The notes: generated by a model not told the origin, from the letters alone. 47,535 nt of DNA from Arthrobacter sp. AZCC_0090 (GCF_014207375.1 NZ_JACHEE010000002.1:536011-583545); one strand, 5' to 3'; counted from the stretch's first letter, positions 19,319-27,726 are shown. A program made the numbers and translations.

Positions 19319-19891
19319 TTAGACGTGCTTCCCTGCCGCGAGCTCTGCGAGGGTCCGGACCAAGAGCTTGCGCTCCACCACCTTGATGCGTTCGTGCAAG
19401 GTGTCTTCAGTGTCGTCCGGGGCGATTTCGACAGCTTCCTGGGCGATGATGGGCCCGGTGTCCACTCCGGCGTCGGCCCAGTGGACCGTGCAGCCCGTAA
19501 CCTTCACCCCGTAGGCCATTGCATCTCGAACTCCGTGGGCACCAGGGAAGGCGGGCAGCAGTGCGGGGTGCGTGTTCAGGTACTTGCCGCCGAAGGCATC
19601 GATGAATTCCGGGCTGACAATCCGCATGAACCCCGAAGAAACCACCACATCCGGGTGGTACGAGGCAACAGCCTTGGTAAGTGCGGCGTTCCAGTCTGCC
19701 CGGTCTGCGTAGTCCTTGAAGTCCACCACGAAGGTGTCCAGTCCAGCTTCGGCAGAGCGTTCCACACCGTAGGTATCCGGCCTGTCGGCGCCCACGGCTG
19801 CGATCTCAACGTCAAGCTCGCCTGCCTTCACGGCGTCGATAACTGCTTGAAGATTGGAACCGGTGCCGGAGACGAGGACAACAATGCGCAT
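19319..19891 (-). CDS. purN: Phosphoribosylglycinamide formyltransferase
   Basis: 190 residues. Family motifs: RIVVLVSGTGSNLQAVIDA at the N-terminus binding GAR, VSSGFMRIVSPEFIDAFGGKYLNTHPALLPAFPGAHG with catalytic Asn and His, and VHWADAGVDTGPIIAQEAVEI with catalytic Asp. It transfers a formyl group from 10-formyl-THF to GAR in de novo purine synthesis. It has the same orientation as purH but is separated from it by the kinase-murQ-MFS operon, so the two can no longer be cotranscribed by simple readthrough of a short gap. Upstream, divergently, lies a small membrane protein gene. Confidence 0.97.
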   Translation of the reverse strand: MRIVVLVSGTGSNLQAVIDAVKAGELDVEIAAVGADRPDTYGVERSAEAGLDTFVVDFKDYADRADWNAALTKAVASYHPDVVVSSGFMRIVSPEFIDAFGGKYLNTHPALLPAFPGAHGVRDAMAYGVKVTGCTVHWADAGVDTGPIIAQEAVEIAPDDTEDTLHERIKVVERKLLVRTLAELAAGKHV

Positions 19892-19929
19892 TGCACTAGC
19901 TTATGGGTGGCTCGCGTAGGCTGGAAAAC

Positions 19930-20352
19930 ATGAATTCCGGCGTTGGACCCAGCCCTCAGCAGCATCCACAGAGCGAGGCTGCCAAATCAGCGCTTGCAGT
20001 TACCCAAACGCTTTTCAGGTCATTCCTGCTGACTGTGCTCGGCGCCGTCTTCGTCTACGTCCTGAACATCAGCTACGTCTGGCTCAGTGCCATCCTCACG
20101 ATCATCGCGGGGGTACTTGGTGTGGTGGTCCTCGTCCGGACCATCAGGTTCAAGCAGCCTCGATTGGTTCTATTCGGGACCATTTCCGGGCTGGTGGTTA
20201 CGGCCATCATGTGCTTGCTGGTGCTGACGGCCGTCGTCTTTTTCCAGCAGATCCTCACCTTGCAGGACTGCTCGCGGAACGCATTGACCATCCAAGCCCA
20301 AGACTCCTGCCAACTGGACTTCCAGAAGTCGGTTCCTTCCGGGCTGCGCTAA
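19930..20352 (+). CDS. Small membrane protein, hypothetical
   Basis: 140 residues. A Gln/Pro/Ser-rich cytoplasmic N-terminus of about 25 residues is followed by three membrane helices (SFLLTVLGAVFVYVL, IILTIIAGVLGVVVLV-like, LVVTAIMCLLVLTAVVFF). A C-terminal segment with two Cys (LQDCSRNAL...DSCQLDF) is probably outside the membrane. ATG 19930 lies 38 bp from the divergent purN start. A small transmembrane protein at this place beside purN and DUF6350 is usual in Arthrobacter-type genomes. Function unknown. Confidence 0.75.
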   Translation: MNSGVGPSPQQHPQSEAAKSALAVTQTLFRSFLLTVLGAVFVYVLNISYVWLSAILTIIAGVLGVVVLVRTIRFKQPRLVLFGTISGLVVTAIMCLLVLTAVVFFQQILTLQDCSRNALTIQAQDSCQLDFQKSVPSGLR

Positions 20353-20395
20353 CCAGAACTTAGCCAGGCCGCAACCCACGGTGGGGCGGGGCAGC

Positions 20396-21727
20396 TTAGC
20401 TGTGGTCGCCGTCGTACACGGAAGCGTCAAGGTCCGCTTCGCGGAGCTTCTGTCGCCGTTCCAACCATGGCCCCGCCGAATAGCCAATCACGACGCCGAT
20501 CCCCACTTCCGCGGCGATCCAGACGGCCGTCCACAGCGGATCCGGGCCGATCTCGGTGAGGCGCCCAATTCCGGCGGAACCGCGCGCCAGCCAGGCGAGT
20601 CCCCCGGCGAAAGCCCCGGCGACAGCCCCGACGAGCGCGCCCAGGAACAGTGTGGAAACTGGCGCCGTGAACCAACGCGCTTTGATTTTGATGGAGAGCC
20701 ATTCGTCGAAGTGGTTCTCGCCCTCGCGCAGGAACCACCAGCCTGCCAACAGCCCGGCGAGTACCGGAAGGGCAAGGGCCGTCGCGCCAAAGTCGAGCTG
20801 CCCTGTGGGCAGCGCGCCGAAGATAGGAATGGCAGGCAGCGGCCCGACGGCGGTGCCCAGCGGCCCGGCGTGTGAGCCGACGCCGAGGGCGAACCCCGCG
20901 CCGGAGGACCACGCCAGGGTGAAAACGGCCAGATTGGGCAAGTAACCGAGCTGGGCGACGGTCAAAACGCCGCCGCCGAGAGCACCGGCTTTCAGGCCTT
21001 CGTAGACGGCGATGATGTCCGTCCAGTGCACCACAAGGACTACTGCGAGCAGCAGGGCAGCAAGCGCGAGTGCTGCCATGATCGCCACAAATCCGGCTTT
21101 GATGGCGGAGCCGAAGTAGGACCCTGCCCATCGGGAATGTTGGCTGGTGCGTGCGAGCCAATCAACGGCGTCGACGCCAATCAGCCTGCTCCAGGATCCG
21201 GACTCCCGCCGGGCACCAACCACCATGCCGAGGCCGAACGGTATAAGCGGTAGGAACGAGGCGAACCAGATATTGATGACCACGTCCTGGGTGCGGCAGA
21301 TGAAGCCGGTGGCCGCACCAAATGCTCCGTAGACAAGCAACGCACCGAAGAACGCCTGCCATAGCTGGTCCGTGTAGGACGCCCTGGCCAGGCGGCGCCC
21401 CGCGCGCCACGCCAGAAGGAACGGAACCAAGGTCAGTCCGAGTGGGATAAGGGACAGCATCCCGGAGCCCGGCAGCCCCGCGGTACCAAGGTTCACAGTG
21501 GCAAGCTGCACCGGCACGCCGTGGACCAGCAGCCAGGTTTGGCCGGCCAATCGTGCCAGGAAATCGATGCTGTGGTTTTGGAATCCGTCAGTTGCCCAGA
21601 CGCCGACGAGCGGCAGAACCACCACGAGCGCCGAGATGATCGCGGCCTGGGCCGACTCAAGGGCACCCTGCAGCCACAAGGGCATGGGCAGTCCACGGTT
21701 ACCGGTCTGATCAGCGCGCAGTTTCAT
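20396..21727 (-). CDS. DUF6350 family integral membrane protein (PerM-like)
   Basis: 443 residues with about nine membrane helices and a charged C-terminal tail (GPWLERRQKLREADLDASVYD). The start LWLQGALESAQAAIISALVVVLPLVGVWATDG, the middle LSLIPLGLTLVPFLLAWRAGRRLAR and the WFLREGENHFDEWLSIK stretch identify the actinobacterial DUF6350 family. Its mycobacterial counterpart has been linked to cell division and stress survival. It sits upstream of purN on the same strand, the usual place, with the hypothetical membrane gene on the other strand between them. It is convergent with the 19930 gene, 43 bp apart. Confidence 0.85.
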   Translation of the reverse strand: MKLRADQTGNRGLPMPLWLQGALESAQAAIISALVVVLPLVGVWATDGFQNHSIDFLARLAGQTWLLVHGVPVQLATVNLGTAGLPGSGMLSLIPLGLTLVPFLLAWRAGRRLARASYTDQLWQAFFGALLVYGAFGAATGFICRTQDVVINIWFASFLPLIPFGLGMVVGARRESGSWSRLIGVDAVDWLARTSQHSRWAGSYFGSAIKAGFVAIMAALALAALLLAVVLVVHWTDIIAVYEGLKAGALGGGVLTVAQLGYLPNLAVFTLAWSSGAGFALGVGSHAGPLGTAVGPLPAIPIFGALPTGQLDFGATALALPVLAGLLAGWWFLREGENHFDEWLSIKIKARWFTAPVSTLFLGALVGAVAGAFAGGLAWLARGSAGIGRLTEIGPDPLWTAVWIAAEVGIGVVIGYSAGPWLERRQKLREADLDASVYDGDHS

Positions 21728-21792
21728 CGTGTCCTATCGTGCCACGGTGTGCCTCGCTCCACCGGCAGGCTCCCGCAGATCCCGCCAAACCT

Positions 21793-21975
21793 CCAACGCT
21801 CGCTCACCTATAGCGCCTTCCCGACCAACGCTCGCTCACCTATGACGCCCGAAAGCCAAACGCTCCTGCACATCCGCCGCGCCGCCGTCGTACAAGTGCA
21901 GGAGGGTCGCCCGAAAACCCCACATAAGTGAGCGGGCATCGGGGAAAGCGCCCCAAAGGTGAGCGAGCGTCGGGG
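21793..21975. repeat. GCTCGCTCACC long imperfect inverted repeat
   Basis: The 332-bp gap between DUF6350 and DUF4383 holds two direct copies of AACGCTCGCTCACCTAT (21794, 21827). After CTCCTGCAC/GTGCAGGAG (21863/21895) come two inverted copies, AAGTGAGCGGGCATCGGGG (21925) and AAAGGTGAGCGAGCGTCGGGG (21955). The whole block folds as one imperfect stem of about 80-bp arms. It encodes nothing and resembles the REP-like elements of Arthrobacter intergenic regions. Confidence 0.8.
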
Positions 21976-22059
21976 CCGCGGTGCCCGCCGATCCCAGCGC
22001 TTTTTGCATATGTCAGACGTAAAATTGGAGTGTTCGCAATAGGTGGATGGAGGGCATAG

Positions 22060-22524
22060 ATGACTACCGCAACCCCACATGCACATGGTGTTCACTTTGG
22101 ACGGACGGACATCCAGAACATCGGCATGGGTGTAGGTATTCTGATGGCGCTGGTGGGCCTTCTCGGATTCATTCCGGGCATCACCATGCGGTACGGGGAA
22201 TTGCAGTTCTTCGGGCCAAATTCGCACGCAATGCTCCTGGGTGTGTTCCAAGTGTCGCTGCTGCTCAACATTGTGCAGCTGCTCATCGGTGGAACCAGCT
22301 GGGCGATGTCCCGCTCGGGCGGCCATAGCGCACGCAATACCCTGATGAGCTTCGGTGCCTTGTACATCGTGCTCAGTGTGTACGGACTGAGTGTCGGGGT
22401 TGATTCGGCGGCCAACTTCCTGTCGCTGAATACGCTCGACAACTGGACGTTCATGGTTTTGGGCATCCTGATGGTCGCCGCAGGTTGGATGTTTTCACGG
22501 CATCTGGCTGACGACGCAAAATAG
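22060..22524 (+). CDS. DUF4383 domain membrane protein
   Basis: 154 residues with four membrane helices. GMGVGILMALVGLLGFIPG is the first, and ITMRYGELQFFGPNSHAMLLGVFQVSLLLNIVQLLIG leads into the second. GGHSARNTLMSFGALYIVLSVYGL is the third and NTLDNWTFMVLGILMVAAGWM the last. The pattern of a Gly-rich first helix, the Phe-Gly-xNs loop and a final helix after a D-N-W loop is that of DUF4383 proteins, common small membrane proteins of actinobacteria with unknown role. ATG 22060 is preceded by GGAGGG (22048). It stands alone between a repeat element and the gentisate genes. Confidence 0.8.
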   Translation: MTTATPHAHGVHFGRTDIQNIGMGVGILMALVGLLGFIPGITMRYGELQFFGPNSHAMLLGVFQVSLLLNIVQLLIGGTSWAMSRSGGHSARNTLMSFGALYIVLSVYGLSVGVDSAANFLSLNTLDNWTFMVLGILMVAAGWMFSRHLADDAK

Positions 22525-22695
22525 ACCTATTCACAAGCCCGGATTGAGTTAGCCCGGGATTACAGGAGCCGCCAATGGGTAGGATCTACAGCCAAATCTG
22601 AATAGTCATACAAGCGGTTGGTGCAGTTCCTGCGGTGAAGTAGCCGGGAGCTGTGCCAACCTTCTTTGTGCTCGCCTTTGTGAGACGCAGTGCCG

Positions 22696-23427
22696 TCAGA
22701 TCCACTTGGGTGCCGCCGGCACCGGCCCGGCACCCCCAGCCACTCCGTCGCTCCCGCGCCCGGTAGCCCATTGCACGACGCCGGCAAGGGGCCCGGCGAC
22801 CACGACGTCGGCGTCCGGGTCGCCGAAAACGAGGTCCGCGCCGCTGACCTTGACGAGCAGCCCCTTGTCGGTGCCGCGCATGGACCAAGCGGACGTTATG
22901 TCGCGCAGCAGCCGTTCCAGTACCGACGCCGGGATGTCACCGAATGATGCTCCGTTGTCGAGGTCCACGGCATGCACCCATACTTCGCGGTTGCGCATCC
23001 AGACCGTTTCCGACGCCGGGACTTCCCTGCCCTGGATGGTCCGGACCGTGTGGTGCCAGGCGTCTTCGGGGAGGTCCCGCCATTCCACGCTCAAGTGCAC
23101 GGCGGAGTGGTCGAAGAGGTTCCGCAACGCGATGGGAGACAGGGTGGCGCCGAAGTTGATTTCCTCATCCCGCACCGCGACAGAGGGATACATCGGAGTC
23201 TCCACGCCGGTCGAGGCCCATTCAACCAGCCGGGCGATGGCCCGGGCGTTGTAGCCGATGTGTGCTACAACGTGGCGGCGGCTCCAGCCGGGAAGCAGCG
23301 AACCGCCGTCGAGCTCGGCATCGGAGAGTTCATTGAGCTTGCGGGCGAAAAACGCGGTCCCCCGCCGGGCCTGCAGCAGCTGTTCCTGCAGGCCCGGATC
23401 GGTAGTCAGGTCGTGGCGGGCGACCAT
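22696..23427 (-). CDS. Mycothiol-dependent maleylpyruvate isomerase family enzyme
   Basis: 243 residues. The N-terminal DinB-like four-helix bundle has the metal-site motif GWSRRHVVAHIGYNARAIARL. Later conserved stretches are VEWRDLPEDAW and MRNREVWVHAVDLD. The C-terminal domain (VSGADLVFGDPDADVVVAGPLAGVVQWATGR) is SCP2-like. It isomerises 3-maleylpyruvate to fumarylpyruvate in the mycothiol-dependent gentisate pathway. The start is ATG 23427, sharing one base with the stop of the fumarylpyruvate hydrolase gene (TGATG). It is last of the three-gene operon gentisate dioxygenase - hydrolase - isomerase. Confidence 0.9.
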   Translation of the reverse strand: MVARHDLTTDPGLQEQLLQARRGTAFFARKLNELSDAELDGGSLLPGWSRRHVVAHIGYNARAIARLVEWASTGVETPMYPSVAVRDEEINFGATLSPIALRNLFDHSAVHLSVEWRDLPEDAWHHTVRTIQGREVPASETVWMRNREVWVHAVDLDNGASFGDIPASVLERLLRDITSAWSMRGTDKGLLVKVSGADLVFGDPDADVVVAGPLAGVVQWATGRGSDGVAGGAGPVPAAPKWI

Positions 23428-24254
23428 CAAGCTTCCTTGACCACGCGGTTGTTCAGCTGCCCCAGGCCCTCGATGGTGGTGACCAGGAGCTGGCCTTCCT
23501 GCAGGTACCGCTTGGGGTCCTGGGCGTGGCCCACCCCGCCGGGCGTGCCGGTTGCGATGACGTCGCCCGGGTTCAGCGTGATGATCGTGGAGATGTAGGA
23601 CACCAGGAATTCGGGGGTGAACACGAGGTCCCCGGTGGGGGTCTGCTGCTGGATCTCACCGTCCACCGCGGAGGTCATCAGCGGCCCTGCGGTGAATTCG
23701 TCCTTGGTGACCAGGGCGGGCCCGAACGGCGTGGACTTCTCCCAGGTCTTGCCTTGGAGCCACTGGATGGTGCGGAACTGGAAGTCGCGCATGGACACGT
23801 CGTTCAGCACCGAGTACCCGGCGATGTGATCGGCCGCGTCGGTTTCGCTGATCCGGCGCCCCTTCTTGCCGATCACGACGGCGAGCTCGGCCTCCCAGTC
23901 CACGGTGTCCGATTCCTGCGGCAACGCGAGGTCATCGTTGGGCCCGATCAGTGACTCGGCGTATTTCGCGAACAGGGTGGGATATTCCGGGATTTCCCGG
24001 CCCATCTCCTTGATGTGGTTGCGGTAGTTGTGCCCGACGCAGATGATCTTCCCCGGTGAGGGCACGACGGCGGCGAGGTCGGCGCCGTCGTACGCGTGCG
24101 TTGCGCCGTTGGCCGCCTCCGCGATGGCCGCCCAGGCGGGTTCCTGCAGGAGGGCGCCCACGTCGGAGAACCCGTCGATCTCGGTCAGGGTGTCGCCGTC
24201 CTGGCGGACCGCCGTCGTCGTACCTGCAGCGGTGCGGAGGGTGAGGAGTCTCAT
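23427..24254 (-). CDS. Fumarylpyruvate hydrolase (FAH family)
   Basis: 275 residues with the fumarylacetoacetate hydrolase C-terminal fold: GKIICVGHNYRNHIKEMGREIPEYPTLFAKYAESLIG, DWEAELAVVIGKKGR with metal-binding acidic residues, HIAGYSVLNDVSMRDFQFR, TKDEFTAGPLMTSAVDGEIQQ and LNPGDVIATGTPGGVG. It cleaves fumarylpyruvate to fumarate and pyruvate, the last step of the gentisate route, as its placement between dioxygenase and isomerase shows. ATG 24254 overlaps the TGA of the dioxygenase by 4 bp (ATGA). Homologues acting on acylpyruvates or oxalomesaconate have the same motifs; context decides the substrate. Confidence 0.92.
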   Translation of the reverse strand: MRLLTLRTAAGTTTAVRQDGDTLTEIDGFSDVGALLQEPAWAAIAEAANGATHAYDGADLAAVVPSPGKIICVGHNYRNHIKEMGREIPEYPTLFAKYAESLIGPNDDLALPQESDTVDWEAELAVVIGKKGRRISETDAADHIAGYSVLNDVSMRDFQFRTIQWLQGKTWEKSTPFGPALVTKDEFTAGPLMTSAVDGEIQQQTPTGDLVFTPEFLVSYISTIITLNPGDVIATGTPGGVGHAQDPKRYLQEGQLLVTTIEGLGQLNNRVVKEA

Positions 24255-25399
24255 TTGTTGCGTCCTTCGATGTACGTGCGGTTGAAATTCAGTCGTTCGA
24301 AAATGGGGGCGTCGCTGAAGCGGAAGAGATCGAACTCGCTCTCTGCCTCAAGCGACCACAGAGCCCAGGACGGGACCACGAACAGATCGCCCTTCGCCAG
24401 GACCGTGGACTCCCCGTTCAGGACCACGGTGCCGGTGCCTTCGAAGACCTGCCACACGCTGGAGCCGACTTCGCGCAGCGGCTCGGTGGAAGCCCCGGCC
24501 CGCAGTCTGTGGAACTCGGCGCGGATGGTGGGCATGACGTCCCCGCCGGTGGTCGGGTTGGTGTAGCGCACGGCGGCGTGGCCCTGGGACACCGTGGCCG
24601 GGTGGCCCTCATCCTCGAGAAGCAACTGCTCACGCAAGGCGGCGTCGGTGTGTTCCCAGCGGTAGGCCGCGATGGGCGAGTTGGCGGTGTCCTCCAGCCC
24701 GGACAGCGGACGAAGGCCCGGGTGAGCCCAGAGCCGCTCGGAGCGGGAGACATCCGGGGTGGCCTCATCCGTGACCCGCTCGGTGCCGAATTCGAAGAAC
24801 CCGGCGTCGGCGTAGTGCACGAACGGGATGTCCAGACCGTCGATCCACGCCATCGGCTGATCGGTGTCGTTGTGGTGACCGTGGAAGTTCCAGCCCGGCG
24901 TCAGCAGGAAATCCCCGCGACGCATCGCCACCGGGTCCCCGTTCACCACTGTCCAGACGCCTTCACCCTCGACGACGAAACGGAACGCGTTCTGCGAGTG
25001 GCGGTGCTCCGGCGCTGTTTCGTGCGCGCCCAGGTACTGGATCGCAGCCCACAGGGTCGGCGTCGCATACGGCGTGCCGGCGAGGCCCGGGTTGGCCAAC
25101 GCGATGGCCCGGCGTTCCCCACCCCGGCCGACCGGCACGAGGTCCCCGGCACGGGCAGCGAGCGGGTACAGATCGTTCCAGCGCCACACGTGCGGCACGG
25201 CCTTCGGGGACGGCACCATCGGCATCAGGTCAGCGATCTCCGTCCAGAGCGGGATCAGGTTCCCGGCTTCGAAGTCGCGGTACAACTGCGCAAGCTGGGC
25301 AGCTTCCTCGGGAGTTGGTTCCGGAACCGCGTGCACTAAGCCAGCGGAATGATCAGTGGCAACTGATTCATGTGTTGTGCTATCGGCGCTGATGGACAC
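24251..25399 (-). CDS. Gentisate 1,2-dioxygenase
   Basis: 382 residues, a bicupin. The N-terminal cupin has PEHRHSQNAFRFVVEGEGVWTVVNGDPVAMRRGDFLLTPGWNFHGHHND, whose His residues bind the catalytic Fe(II). Then come AWIDGLDIPFVHYADAGFFE and a second cupin ending in GDLFVVPSWALWSLEAESEFDLFRFSD. It opens the gentisate ring to maleylpyruvate using O2. GTG 25399 is chosen because GAGGAGG lies 7 nt upstream; the frame is open another 21 codons with no support. It is the first gene of the minus-strand catabolic operon, with a palindromic operator about 70 bp before the start. The related salicylate and 1-hydroxy-2-naphthoate dioxygenases look alike, but the hydroxylase next door makes gentisate. Confidence 0.95.
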   Translation of the reverse strand: MSISADSTTHESVATDHSAGLVHAVPEPTPEEAAQLAQLYRDFEAGNLIPLWTEIADLMPMVPSPKAVPHVWRWNDLYPLAARAGDLVPVGRGGERRAIALANPGLAGTPYATPTLWAAIQYLGAHETAPEHRHSQNAFRFVVEGEGVWTVVNGDPVAMRRGDFLLTPGWNFHGHHNDTDQPMAWIDGLDIPFVHYADAGFFEFGTERVTDEATPDVSRSERLWAHPGLRPLSGLEDTANSPIAAYRWEHTDAALREQLLLEDEGHPATVSQGHAAVRYTNPTTGGDVMPTIRAEFHRLRAGASTEPLREVGSSVWQVFEGTGTVVLNGESTVLAKGDLFVVPSWALWSLEAESEFDLFRFSDAPIFERLNFNRTYIEGRNK

Positions 25400-25469
25400 A
25401 GGGGGCCTCCTCGAGGGTACGGGACAGTTTTGGCGTACTCCAGACCTTAGGGAAGCCCTCAAGTGATCT

Positions 25470-25500
25470 CCAGCATATTCTGCTACCCAGAATTCGCTGG
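25470..25500. promoter_or_regulatory. Candidate IclR operator upstream of gentisate dioxygenase
   Basis: CCAGCATATTCTG - CTACC - CAGAATTCGCTGG is an 11-of-13 inverted repeat with a 5-nt spacer. The core ATTCTG-N5-CAGAAT recurs exactly at 26363-26379 between the IclR gene and the importer. This marks it as the likely site of the local IclR regulator. Confidence 0.65.
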
Positions 25501-25566
25501 CCCAACTAACCAGCAGTAGATGTCGTTATGGGCCCTCAAAACGACAACAATTGTCAGCTAGTTGGG
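25501..25566. repeat. GTCGTT...AACGACA palindromic element, second copy
   Basis: CCAACTAAC...TGTCGTT, spacer ATGGGCCCTCAA, AACGACAAC...GCTAGTTGGG: an imperfect palindrome of the same family as the hairpin at 9282-9330 (shared TGTCGTT, CTCAAAACGACAA and GCTAGxTGGG). It lies between the IclR stop and the gentisate dioxygenase promoter on the same strand and should terminate the regulator transcript. Confidence 0.75.
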
Positions 25567-25570
25567 TGGC

Positions 25571-26374
25571 TCAAGGCTGGGACTCGGCCGGATTTGCCGC
25601 AATATCGATCTCCAATTGGCGTTGGGTTTCCCGCATGATGCCCACTAGTCCGCCGTCGAAGAGCCTGCGAAACCTTGCCACGGGAGTCGCGACACTCAGG
25701 GCACCCACCGCAACGCCGTGCTTGTTGTGGAGCGCCACCCCCAAGGCGCTGATCCCTTCCTCGGTGCCCTCGAAATTCGCGGCGAATCCATTGCTCCGGA
25801 TCGTCTCGAGCTCGCGGAGGAAAGCCGGATATTCGGCGTCGGGAATATTGTCCCCACCGATCTCTGCATTGTGGCTGCGGAACAACTGCTCAATCATGGC
25901 GGGCTCCAGCTCGGCCAAGAGTGCCTTGCCGCCCGAGGCCTTGTTGGCGGGCAATACGGTTCCCTGCCGGTCGCCTACCCGCAGCGCACTGGTCCCCTCC
26001 ACCGTGGCAAGGAACCTGACCTTGGTACCCACACGCACCATGAGGTTGACGGTCTCGTTGATCCGGCCGCTCAGGAGTTCCATGTGCGGCTGAGCCACGG
26101 TGCGCAGCAAGCGGGTCCAGCTCAGTCCGGCCGGGCCAACCCCCATGGCCGGTCCGGGCACGTAGCGGCGGGTCTCGTCCTGGACGGCGAACCCCCGGTA
26201 CACCAGCATGGCCAACAGCCTGTGGGCGGTAGAGGGAGCGACACCCAACTCCTCGGCGGCATCCTTGAGCCGAAGGCTACCGCCGTCGCGCAAGAGCTGG
26301 AGGAGTTGCAGGGCGTTGTCCACGGCCTCGATGGAGTAAGCCGGCTTCTTGCGGGCTGGAAGATTCTGCACCAC
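25571..26374 (-). CDS. IclR family transcriptional regulator of the gentisate cluster
   Basis: 267 residues. The N-terminal winged HTH (residues 15-75) has SIEAVDNALQLLQLLRDGGSLRLKDAAEELGVAPSTAHRLLAMLVYRGFAVQDE. The IclR effector domain follows with NLMVRVGTKVRFLATVEGTSALRVGDRQGTVLPANKASGGKALLAEL, GISALGVALHNKHGVAVGALSVATPVARF and a final MRETQRQLE. It likely binds gentisate or 3-hydroxybenzoate and controls both divergent arms. The GTG start at 26374 lies inside the ATTCTG-N5-CAGAAT palindrome, so binding would also block its own expression. A later start is possible because the HTH begins at about residue 15. Confidence 0.92.
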   Translation of the reverse strand: MVQNLPARKKPAYSIEAVDNALQLLQLLRDGGSLRLKDAAEELGVAPSTAHRLLAMLVYRGFAVQDETRRYVPGPAMGVGPAGLSWTRLLRTVAQPHMELLSGRINETVNLMVRVGTKVRFLATVEGTSALRVGDRQGTVLPANKASGGKALLAELEPAMIEQLFRSHNAEIGGDNIPDAEYPAFLRELETIRSNGFAANFEGTEEGISALGVALHNKHGVAVGALSVATPVARFRRLFDGGLVGIMRETQRQLEIDIAANPAESQP

Positions 26375-26379
26375 AGAAT
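26363..26379. promoter_or_regulatory. Candidate IclR operator, IclR/importer divergent gap
   Basis: ATTCTG-CACCA-CAGAAT, the same core and spacer as at 25477-25493. It overlaps the regulator's start codon and lies 40 bp before the importer ATG, so one site could govern both directions. Confidence 0.65.
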
Positions 26380-26418
26380 TCTATTGGCCCTGGCAAGCCG
26401 CGGCCACACAGTGGTGGG

Positions 26419-27726
26419 ATGAATCACATACCTTCCGCTGCAGCGCCGGAGCGGACCCAACGGCACCACTTTCCCGAAGCCACCAGCCGGTTCTCCAGGC
26501 GTTCCGCAGCCGCGGTACTCGTCTGCTGGTTGCTGGTGGTTTTCGACGGCTATGACCTCATCGTCTACGGCACCGTGCAATCGTCCCTCATTACCGACAC
26601 AGGCTGGGGGCTCACCAAAGCCACGGCAGGCACGGTCGGTTCAATGGCGTTCCTCGGCATGATGATCGGAGCCATCTTCGCCGGCAGGATCTCGGACAGC
26701 TGGGGCCGCCGCCGGACGATTATCACCTGTGCCGCACTGTTTTCGCTCTTCACCATCCTGTGCGCCTTCGCCCCAAACGCGTTCGTCTTCGGCGGTTTGC
26801 GCTTGCTGGCCGGCATCGGCCTGGGCGGACTTGTTCCCTCGGCAAATGCCTTGGTCGCGGAACTGGTCCCGGCCAAATGGCGGTCCACGATTGCCACGCT
26901 GATGATGTCCGGAGTGCCGATCGGCGGCTCGATTGCCGCGCTGGCGGGCATCCCCCTGATTCCAGCTTTCGGCTGGCCAGTCATGTTCCTTGTCGCCGCT
27001 GTGGCCCTGCTCGTGGTGGTTCCGCTGGGCATGCGCTTCCTCCCGGAGACGCTGCCGGAGATGCAGCCGCCCGCAAAGGAGGCGAAACAAGCAGTGGGCT
27101 TCAAGTCACTGCTCCGGGCTCCGTACCTCGGCATGAGTCTGCTGTTCGCGATCTCCACCCTCGTGACGCTCTTTGCCTGGTACGGCCTGGGCACGTGGCT
27201 GCCGAACCTGATGCAACTGGCCGGTTACAACCTCGGCTCCGCCCTGACCTTCGCGCTGGCACTCAACCTCGGCGCCGTCGTCGGTTCGGTAGCCACCGCT
27301 TGGGCGGGTACCCGTTTCGGTCCGGTCCCGACGGCGATAGCGGCAGCCGCCGTCGCCGCCGTCGCGCTGGCCGTACTGGTTATGGGCCCGCCAGTGGGGC
27401 TCGTTTACCTCATGCTGGTGTTGGCCGGGGTAGGCACTCACGGAACGCAATGCCTCATCATCGCGGCAGTGGCCAGCCACTACCCCGCACACCTCAGGGG
27501 CACCGCACTCGGCTGGGCTCTCGGCGTCGGCCGCATTGGCGCGGTCGCCGCACCCCAGGTAGGCGGGCTGCTGCTGGCGGCCGGGCTGGGCGTCAACTCG
27601 AACTTCCTGGCATTTGCCGGGGCCGCCGCCGTCGCGGCCATCCTGCTCGCCGCCATCGGCACCAAAATCAAGACCGCCAACATCAATTCCAAAAACACCA
27701 TGTCTGTAGGAGCTAGCAATGTCTGA
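26419..27726 (+). CDS. MFS aromatic-acid:H+ symporter (3-hydroxybenzoate/gentisate importer)
   Basis: 435 residues with 12 helices. Helix 1 holds LVVFDGYDLIVYG, the Asp-bearing signature of the AAHS family. Loop 2-3 is GRISDSWGRRRTI, helix 4-5 GLRLLAGIGLGGLVPSANALVAELVPAKWRS, and helix 11 is preceded by PAHLRGTALGWALGVGRIGA. AAHS proteins import hydroxybenzoates by proton symport. The next gene, a 3-hydroxybenzoate 6-hydroxylase, overlaps it by 8 bp, so 3-hydroxybenzoate is the probable cargo. Divergent from the IclR gene, with the shared operator between. Confidence 0.9.
   Translation: MNHIPSAAAPERTQRHHFPEATSRFSRRSAAAVLVCWLLVVFDGYDLIVYGTVQSSLITDTGWGLTKATAGTVGSMAFLGMMIGAIFAGRISDSWGRRRTIITCAALFSLFTILCAFAPNAFVFGGLRLLAGIGLGGLVPSANALVAELVPAKWRSTIATLMMSGVPIGGSIAALAGIPLIPAFGWPVMFLVAAVALLVVVPLGMRFLPETLPEMQPPAKEAKQAVGFKSLLRAPYLGMSLLFAISTLVTLFAWYGLGTWLPNLMQLAGYNLGSALTFALALNLGAVVGSVATAWAGTRFGPVPTAIAAAAVAAVALAVLVMGPPVGLVYLMLVLAGVGTHGTQCLIIAAVASHYPAHLRGTALGWALGVGRIGAVAAPQVGGLLLAAGLGVNSNFLAFAGAAAVAAILLAAIGTKIKTANINSKNTMSVGASNV

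Noticed and set aside
22525..22695. Gap between DUF4383 and the maleylpyruvate isomerase as a missed small gene
   Set aside because: Short minus-strand frames there have no start signal and resemble no family; nothing supportable was seen.
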